From NCBI GenBank assembly GCA_043734785.1, contig JAYTEX010000076.1, forward strand, positions 1 through 48,320: a stretch of 48,320 nucleotides of DNA. Direction: 5' to 3'. Shown here piece by piece: positions 43,545 to 48,320 of the stretch. The number at the start of each line of letters is the position of its first letter. Within the stretch, counting starts at the first letter, position 1. Position numbers and translations under genes: made by a program. Source of the stretch: CAIKBL01 sp043734785. Its GTDB lineage: Bacteria > Pseudomonadota > Gammaproteobacteria > Ga0077536. The notes beneath the pieces were generated by a model, which saw nothing but the letters and a program-made list of their open reading frames with translations, was not told the DNA's origin and did not search any database.

Positions 43545-43680
43545 CGCACGCCGAATATTGATCCAGCCATGGCGTCATTGTTCAGCCCGCGCATTGCGCG
43601 CGGCGGTGCCGAGTGGATTGCCGAGCGCTCCGCGCCGGCCCTGCTCACTTACGGCGTGGCGATTGCCCTGCGCCTACCCA
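43545..43680 (+). pseudogene. Possible 3' remnant of a PilM-like ATPase gene
   Basis: In one plus-strand frame the stretch NIDPAMASLFSPRIARGG followed by APALLTYGVAIALR resembles the end of PilM/MshI-type pilus assembly proteins, where residues like APALMIACGLALR close the protein. No upstream part of such a gene is present, and the frame runs on into the antisense of the corA remnant. The reading is by eye and could be chance. Confidence 0.25.
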
Positions 43681-43858
43681 GCGTAAGCGCCGGAACAGCC
43701 GGTACAGTCCGAACCCAACGAGGACAAGCGCGCCGAGCGTTAAGAAGTACCCATAGCGCCACGCCAGCTCCGGCATATACTCAAAATTCATGCCGTAGAT
43801 CCCCGTGATCAGGGTGAGCGGCAGCAGAATCCCCGAGATCACAACGCAGTGCAACTCC
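43645..43858 (-). pseudogene. 3' remnant of a CorA-type Mg2+ transporter gene
   Basis: The minus-strand frame encodes the last ~57 residues of a CorA protein: ISGILLPLTLITGIYGMN with the diagnostic GMN selectivity motif, then FEYMPELAWRYGYFLTL, a second membrane helix and a basic tail FRRLRW. Everything N-terminal to the first pore helix is missing; the residues before it (SEPGAPELHC) are unrelated. This is a truncated copy, broken near 43840, not a small gene: without its cytoplasmic domain a CorA cannot form a regulated channel. Confidence 0.75.
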
Positions 43859-43989
43859 GGGGCTCCGGGCTCAGAGGCGTTTCCGATCGCGAGTGTGCTC
43901 ATCACAAATGTTGCAGCAACATTGATGTTTATTTAAGGGCCGGCCTTAAACAGGAAAGGCATAAAAGAGGAGCGCGAATTCTTCGTACA

Positions 43990-44023
43990 GCAAAAGAGGG
44001 CAGCACAAGCTGCCCTCTTTTGC
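43990..44023. terminator. Bidirectional Rho-independent terminator
   Basis: A perfect 15-bp stem (43990-44004 with 44009-44023) closes a 4-base loop. An A-run at the base of one arm and a T-run at the other mean a U-tract follows the hairpin on both strands. It lies 18 bases after the stop of the BNR-repeat gene on the minus strand, which it should terminate. Confidence 0.85.
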
Positions 44024-44041
44024 TGATTCGCTGTGGTTAGA

Positions 44042-46498
44042 TTACGGAATCATCATCTCCCAGAATCCACGACCGAACGTCGCCGCGCGGAAACGGCCAC
44101 TGTTCGGCGCGACATAGAGGTCCGTCACGTTTACGAGCGGCATACCCGCGCCGAAACGCGTCCAGGTTGCTCCGCCATCGGCTGATTGGTAAACCCCGAG
44201 ATGCGTACCCGCATACAACTTGCTGATGTTGGTTGGATCGTTTGAGATGGAGTTAACCGGCACCCCCGAAGGGAATCCGCTTCCTTCTGCATCAAGCACC
44301 TGCCAGCTCCCACCCGAGTTCATCGACTTCCAGAGGTGAGGCACGGTGGGATCCGGAGCAACCGAGGAGACATAGACCGTGGTGGGTGTCACCGGGTCGA
44401 ACGACACGGAATTCATGCTCAAGCCATTCCGCGTCGGAGCACTTGTTTGAGTCCATGAGGTGCCGCCATTACTCGAGAGGAAGACACGACCACCGCTCGC
44501 GGCCGCACCAATGTAATCGCTACTCGACCTGGCTACTCCAATATTGCGCAGGACGCCGGTGGTGATGAAGCCAGTGGTGCCGAGCGAAGTCCACGAACCG
44601 GCGTAGTTAGTCGATTTGTAAACCTTCAGGTTAACGTGCGTGAACATGGTGTTGCCGGTGCCGTCCCCGCTCCATGGCACAATCTTCGTCACGAAGGGAG
44701 CAGAGCTGCTGTTGCTCTCCGTGATCCCGCTGGACGCAGAAAGGAACGTCGCACCGCTATCCGTGCTCTTGTAGATACGCGCGTAGTAGAGTGAGCCCAG
44801 CATTTGCATACCGTTTACCGCGTTGATGTGCGAGCCGAACCCATCGCCGCCGAGGTATTGATTAAAGGTGCTCGTACTACCGGCGCGGACGCGCGTGCCG
44901 TTGTCCTGGAATCCACCGACCACTTCCGCAGCAGCCGCTTCCGAGGAACCGACCGAGTAGAGCAAATGTGTGGTGATGCCGATGTTGCACTTGTCGGACC
45001 AAGTCAAGCCGTTGTCGGCTGAAACGAAGATGCCGCCGTCGCTTCCCACATACAGATTTCCATTCGCGTCATAGGCACCCGCGTGAAAGTCGGCATGCAC
45101 ATAGGGCAAACTGAACTGCGCCAGCCAGTTCGACATCTGCGTATAAGACGGCCTCGTAGTCGTGGCGCTCGTCGCTTTCGCGAGCAGAAGCGCTCCGCCG
45201 AAGAACACGGTGTTCGTGTCAAGCTTCGAAGGAATAACCAACTGATTATACCAACCCTGTCCATTCAGAAGGGAACTGGGGGCCGTCGACTCGATGTTGC
45301 GGTTTGTGTAGGAGACTTTGCCCGCCGTCGCGCCCATCGCCGTCCAAGTGCGGCCGCCATCAGCTGAGCGAAAGAAGTCCGCGAGGTCAGTGGATGCGGA
45401 GCTGTTCGGGATCGCCGCTTCGACAAACATGACGAGCCGGTTTAAAGGTGACGAGGCAACAGTGAGGCGACCGATACCTGTCGATTTCGTGGGCCCGGAC
45501 GCGCGAGCCCAAGTCGCACCACTATCTGTGGTGGTCCAAATTTGGCCGTTGGTGCTCCCGGTGATCAGCTCAGGACTTGCCTCGAGACTGATCGCGTAAT
45601 TAGTGCCGCCGCCGGAGGCGATGCTCCAGGCTGCTGGGACGCCCGCGCCGCCAGTTGACAGCGGAACAAGCGCGAATGTCGCGCCCGAGTCCGTCGAGCG
45701 GAACAAACCTTTATCGGTAGAAACTAATAGCGTTGTGCTATTCGTCGCGACCTTGATGTCGGTAATCTTCGTGGAATTTCCAAGGTAGATGACGCTGCCC
45801 CAAGTCGCTCCCCCGTTGATTGATTTCGTGAAGCCGATTCCGGTGCCGTCGAACGAATCCCCGAGGCCAAGATAGACCGTCTGGGTGTTGTTTGGATCAA
45901 GCGCGAGTGCGCCGCATGAGAGAGTCCCGAGCGATTCCGTGATCGGAGTCCACGTCGGCTGAGTCGCCTGTGCGTTTAAGCTTTTCCAAACGCCGCCGCC
46001 GGCAAACGCAACGTAGAGCACGTTCGCATTGGTCGGATCTGGAACGATGGCTACCGGCCGGCCCGCGTCTGTCTTATATAAGGTGGTACCGCCGTTCTTG
46101 ATCACATCGGCTTTCGTCGGCCCGAGGTTGGTCCAGGTGGTGCCGGAGGTCGTCGTGCTGCCCGAAGCGATGCCGGGAGTCATGGCCGAAGTGTTTCCAC
46201 TGCTATCAACCGCGGGGAGGGATGAGCCATGCCGGGCGCGCTCACGAGCAGCAGCGCTGTTCATGAACTTCAAGAAGTCCGGCGTCAGCGGTGTCTCATA
46301 AAGTTCGCGCTGCGCTTCGCGCCGCAGATTCGCGTCATCGGTCTCCGGACGAACCGAAGCGTTTCCCGCACGACGAGGGTTATTCACATCCGGATCTGGT
46401 TGACCGGCAGCGACGCAGAAGGCCGAAAGAACCAGAACGACCGCTGAGAGACGACGGAACAGCACCGACAGGGCTTTAGTATGTGGCATATGTGGCAT
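44042..46498 (-). CDS. Secreted BNR/Asp-box repeat beta-propeller protein
   Basis: This 818-residue exported protein has a signal peptide (hydrophobic VVLVLSAFCVAA after RRL). About ten Asp-box repeats of the form S-x-D/N-x-G-x-T-W (for example STDSGATFAL, TTDSGATWAR, SADGGRTWTA, SADNGLTWSD, SADGGATWTR) are spread over residues ~115-810. They make a large sortilin/Vps10- or xyloglucanase-like double propeller. No sialidase catalytic residues could be assigned, so it may be a glycan-binding or structural surface protein. GAGGAG lies 8 bases before the ATG. Its Ser/Thr/Gly-rich composition differs from that of the core genes, and it sits in a remnant-rich end of the window, suggesting acquisition by transfer. 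Confidence 0.8.
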   Translation of the reverse strand: MPHMPHTKALSVLFRRLSAVVLVLSAFCVAAGQPDPDVNNPRRAGNASVRPETDDANLRREAQRELYETPLTPDFLKFMNSAAARERARHGSSLPAVDSSGNTSAMTPGIASGSTTTSGTTWTNLGPTKADVIKNGGTTLYKTDAGRPVAIVPDPTNANVLYVAFAGGGVWKSLNAQATQPTWTPITESLGTLSCGALALDPNNTQTVYLGLGDSFDGTGIGFTKSINGGATWGSVIYLGNSTKITDIKVATNSTTLLVSTDKGLFRSTDSGATFALVPLSTGGAGVPAAWSIASGGGTNYAISLEASPELITGSTNGQIWTTTDSGATWARASGPTKSTGIGRLTVASSPLNRLVMFVEAAIPNSSASTDLADFFRSADGGRTWTAMGATAGKVSYTNRNIESTAPSSLLNGQGWYNQLVIPSKLDTNTVFFGGALLLAKATSATTTRPSYTQMSNWLAQFSLPYVHADFHAGAYDANGNLYVGSDGGIFVSADNGLTWSDKCNIGITTHLLYSVGSSEAAAAEVVGGFQDNGTRVRAGSTSTFNQYLGGDGFGSHINAVNGMQMLGSLYYARIYKSTDSGATFLSASSGITESNSSSAPFVTKIVPWSGDGTGNTMFTHVNLKVYKSTNYAGSWTSLGTTGFITTGVLRNIGVARSSSDYIGAAASGGRVFLSSNGGTSWTQTSAPTRNGLSMNSVSFDPVTPTTVYVSSVAPDPTVPHLWKSMNSGGSWQVLDAEGSGFPSGVPVNSISNDPTNISKLYAGTHLGVYQSADGGATWTRFGAGMPLVNVTDLYVAPNSGRFRAATFGRGFWEMMIP

Positions 46499-46563
46499 TG
46501 GAATTACTCCTCGAGCGGAAAATATTCAAATAAATTATCCTTATATTTTCGTCATGTTAGCTG

Positions 46564-47862
46564 ATGGCCGCACCAGATTCGCCTATGAGGTTGTCGTCAC
46601 TGCGAACGTTGCGGGCGGGTCATTTCAGCTCTCCCACAGACCACAGGACCGCATCGTTCGTCGTGAGCTTGCGCAGGAAGTCGCCCATTCGGCCGACGGA
46701 CTCGCGGGCGCGCTCAGGGTACGCGTCGAGGACAATCCGCAAGGGCCACCGAAGCTGCACGATTTGCCTTCGCTGCAGAAACTCACGCAACTACGGCCGC
46801 GTGCTACGGACAGTCCCTGTTCCCCCGCCCGGCGGCATGGGGAACGAGCCCCACCATTGCCATCTTTCCGTCGACAAGAACATCCTCGCCTGCGGTGGGC
46901 TGCTGAGTGTGCTCAGGGGGCAGAACGGCATCTTCTTCTTTGACGTTTCCAAGCCACGACATCCCAAGTTTCTCTTCTCGAGGAGCACACCGAACTCGAG
47001 TATCACCGACGATTTTCTGCCGTTGCGCACTGGCGGCTTTTTGGTCACACAGATGGGATCGGCGAGCGGCGGTTCACCTGGCCGCCTCGCCGAGTTCGAT
47101 CGGCTCCTCAATCTCGTCGCAGAGTACCCGTCAAATCCACCGACCGATGGTTTCAACCCGCACGGCATCTCGGCAGATTTCAAGCGCAACCAGTTGGTGA
47201 CCAGCGATTTTATCAACCCCGTGACCACGCTTAACATGTGGTTAGGCGATGTCGAGCTGCGCGGTTCTCTCCGCTTCTGGAACCTGCGAAAGCGCGAAAT
47301 TACCCGGACGGTGTTCTTGCCGGAGGCGCTGGGCTCGATGGATGTGAAGCTCATTCCCGGTGACCCTCACGGGCGCGCCGTCACCGTGAACATGTTCAGT
47401 GGTCGCGTCTATACCGTGGATCCGACCGATGGAAGCGTCGTGCAGTCGTTCGACTGCGAAGACATTCAGCCCCACGTCGAGGTGCTGGTCCGCGGTGGCA
47501 TGGTGCAGCTTCTGGCAATGCCGAAGCGCGGCAACCGCCTCATCTTCGCCTCGTTTATGGCTGGCCAGATTGGCATGCTGAATATCACCAATCCTAACGC
47601 ATTCGTCCAGAAGTCCGTCGTCAGCCTTGGCTTGAATGCCGGGCCGCACGACATCGATCTGACCGAGGATGACTCACGCCTCGTCGTGACTGACTACTTC
47701 CTAAACGAGGATGACTTCGGCAAGATTCACTTCGAGGGCGATCACAAGGTCCATGTGATTAAGGTGACATCCGACACGCTCACGCTTGATCCCCGTTTCG
47801 AGCTCGACTTCAACACCGCGTTCGATTACCCCACCCGACCGCACGGAGTCGCCATGAAGTAG
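46564..47862 (+). CDS. SBP56-like (selenium-binding / methanethiol-oxidase family) protein, 5' end probably frameshifted
   Basis: From about 46792 to 47862 the frame encodes a convincing seven-bladed propeller of the SBP56 family: VPVPPPGGMGNEPHHCHLS, FNPHGISADFKRNQLVTSDF, and GPHDIDLTEDDSRLVVTDYF with its conserved His. The terminal PTRPHGVAMK is complete. The 76 residues before 46792 in this frame are Arg/Ser-rich and unlike any protein. In another frame the bases just upstream encode ARFAFAAETHAT, which would join smoothly to YGRVLRTV if one base were restored near 46790. I therefore think the 5' end is frameshifted or degraded. An internal ATG at 46837 is a possible short start without a good ribosome-binding site. 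The gene is divergent from the BNR-repeat gene. Confidence 0.6.
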   Translation: MAAPDSPMRLSSLRTLRAGHFSSPTDHRTASFVVSLRRKSPIRPTDSRARSGYASRTIRKGHRSCTICLRCRNSRNYGRVLRTVPVPPPGGMGNEPHHCHLSVDKNILACGGLLSVLRGQNGIFFFDVSKPRHPKFLFSRSTPNSSITDDFLPLRTGGFLVTQMGSASGGSPGRLAEFDRLLNLVAEYPSNPPTDGFNPHGISADFKRNQLVTSDFINPVTTLNMWLGDVELRGSLRFWNLRKREITRTVFLPEALGSMDVKLIPGDPHGRAVTVNMFSGRVYTVDPTDGSVVQSFDCEDIQPHVEVLVRGGMVQLLAMPKRGNRLIFASFMAGQIGMLNITNPNAFVQKSVVSLGLNAGPHDIDLTEDDSRLVVTDYFLNEDDFGKIHFEGDHKVHVIKVTSDTLTLDPRFELDFNTAFDYPTRPHGVAMK

Positions 47863-48189
47863 GCTGGCAGGATGAAGCGGTATCTGGCACGGATATAGGA
47901 AACACAACCGCCCTGTTCCGAGAAATCGAGCCCCGCTGTCGTTGAATGCGAACGCCGTCAGCAGGACCGAGCGTGCTGCACTACGGTCACTTACCCTAGA
48001 TTTTACTGGATGATCGCACCCAGGGCATTTTCTTCCAGGAAATCTCGACCGCTTAGGCCAGCCAGCGCGAATGGCTCCACGTCGGGTGTTAGCCAAGCTT
48101 TGCGTCCTCGCGTTAGGATAGGTGCAGTACCGCCAGCCTGGTTCCTGGAGGCCCGGTCATGCGAGTGGCGGCGGGGCGGGCACGCGCAA
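47863..48189. other. Right-edge region without an assignable gene
   Basis: No named gene is supported. On the minus strand one frame ending at about 48011 encodes a protein-like tail (LTRGRKAWLTPDVEPFALA, then LSGRDFLEENALGAI and a stop), but I do not recognise it and it has no visible start. It could be the end of a gene disrupted by the adjacent transposase remnant. Confidence 0.3.
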
Positions 48190-48320
48190 AGGGTCTGAAG
48201 TCTGGGGTCGCGGGGGCGGCACGCCGCTCAAGATGCGCCAGGATCTGTTTGCTCACGGCGGGTCGATGCTCGCGATCACCTTCACCGCACCACCACAGTG
48301 GTCACATGTCTCGATATCAA
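48190..48320 (-). mobile_element. Decayed 3' end of an IS91-type transposase, cut by the window edge
   Basis: The minus strand encodes DIETCDHCGGAVKVIASI, the Cys-x2-Cys-Gly-Gly block found near the C-terminus of IS91/IS801-like transposases. It is followed by a stop (DPP then TGA). In the next frame AVSKQILAHLERR continues the same family pattern (IEDPAVIxxILAHLxxR), so a single base has been lost near 48260. The gene is therefore a pseudogene at this end; the rest lies outside the window. No terminal repeat or target site was identified. Confidence 0.6.

Larger units (their letters stand above)
43520..43989. other. Gene-remnant stretch between the toxin and the BNR-repeat gene
   Basis: No intact gene is supported in these 470 bases. 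They hold a possible PilM-like 3' remnant on the plus strand (43545-43680) joined tail to tail with a corA 3' remnant on the minus strand (43645-43858), then about 130 AT-richer bases of unknown origin up to the bidirectional terminator at 43990. Confidence 0.6.

Noticed and set aside
1..48320. CRISPR array, tRNA or rRNA genes.
   Set aside because: No regularly spaced repeats, cloverleaf arms with TTC-type loops or rRNA motifs were seen anywhere in the window.

Overview
The window reads as chromosomal DNA from a free-living gammaproteobacterium, moderately GC-rich by eye. Three things point there. It has the complete run rpsB-tsf-pyrH-frr-uppS-cdsA-dxr-rseP-bamA-skp-(lpxD lost)-fabZ-lpxA-lpxB-rnhB-dnaE-accA-tilS. 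It has map and glnD divergent from rpsB. It has a MutH-type mismatch-repair endonuclease, a family largely confined to Dam-methylating Gammaproteobacteria. I cannot assign a genus. The metabolic genes on the left (quinohemoprotein dehydrogenases, paired acyl-CoA dehydrogenases) suggest an aerobe that oxidises alcohols and acyl or terpenoid/steroid-like carbon.

Left flank (1-13.5 kb): an MFS exporter; a di-iron fatty-acid-hydroxylase/sterol-desaturase-like membrane protein translationally coupled to an OafA-type acyltransferase; glyoxalase II (gloB); two adjacent acyl-CoA dehydrogenases of which only the first keeps the catalytic Glu (probably a heteromeric enzyme); two tandem paralogous periplasmic PQQ/heme c dehydrogenases; a GNAT acetyltransferase with a TTG start; and an unknown membrane-anchored protein. 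A J-domain coiled-coil protein and an AI-2E/PerM transporter follow, separated by a perfect 21-bp inverted repeat.

Core (15.8-36 kb, minus strand): a tightly packed lipid A, outer-membrane, isoprenoid and translation block read from rpsB towards tilS, with many 1-4 nt start/stop overlaps. It is interrupted at two places. Between lpxA and lpxB a palindrome-rich 190-bp insert sits between inverted copies of a short repeat. Between skp and fabZ lpxD is missing, and only a frame-broken stretch with LpxD-like fragments remains. The block starts with a strong extended -10 promoter and a nested-stem rpsB leader that matches the position of the known S2 autoregulatory leader.

Right part (36-42.3 kb): map-glnD-mutH overlap as one plus-strand unit, followed by a luciferase-like flavin oxidoreductase with its own terminator, thioredoxin 2 (trxC) and a convergent DUF1840 protein.

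Right accessory end (42.4-48.3 kb): an Xre/MbcA-type antitoxin plus RES-domain toxin with an operator-like promoter; a short graveyard with a 3' remnant of corA and a possible pilM-like 3' remnant; a secreted BNR/Asp-box repeat protein with a bidirectional terminator; a divergent SBP56-like gene whose 5' end looks frameshifted; and a decayed 3' end of an IS91-type transposase at the window edge. No tRNA, rRNA or CRISPR array was seen. No obviously new multi-gene system was found. The best leads are the lost lpxD, the lpxA-lpxB repeat element and the cysteine-less quinohemoprotein pair.
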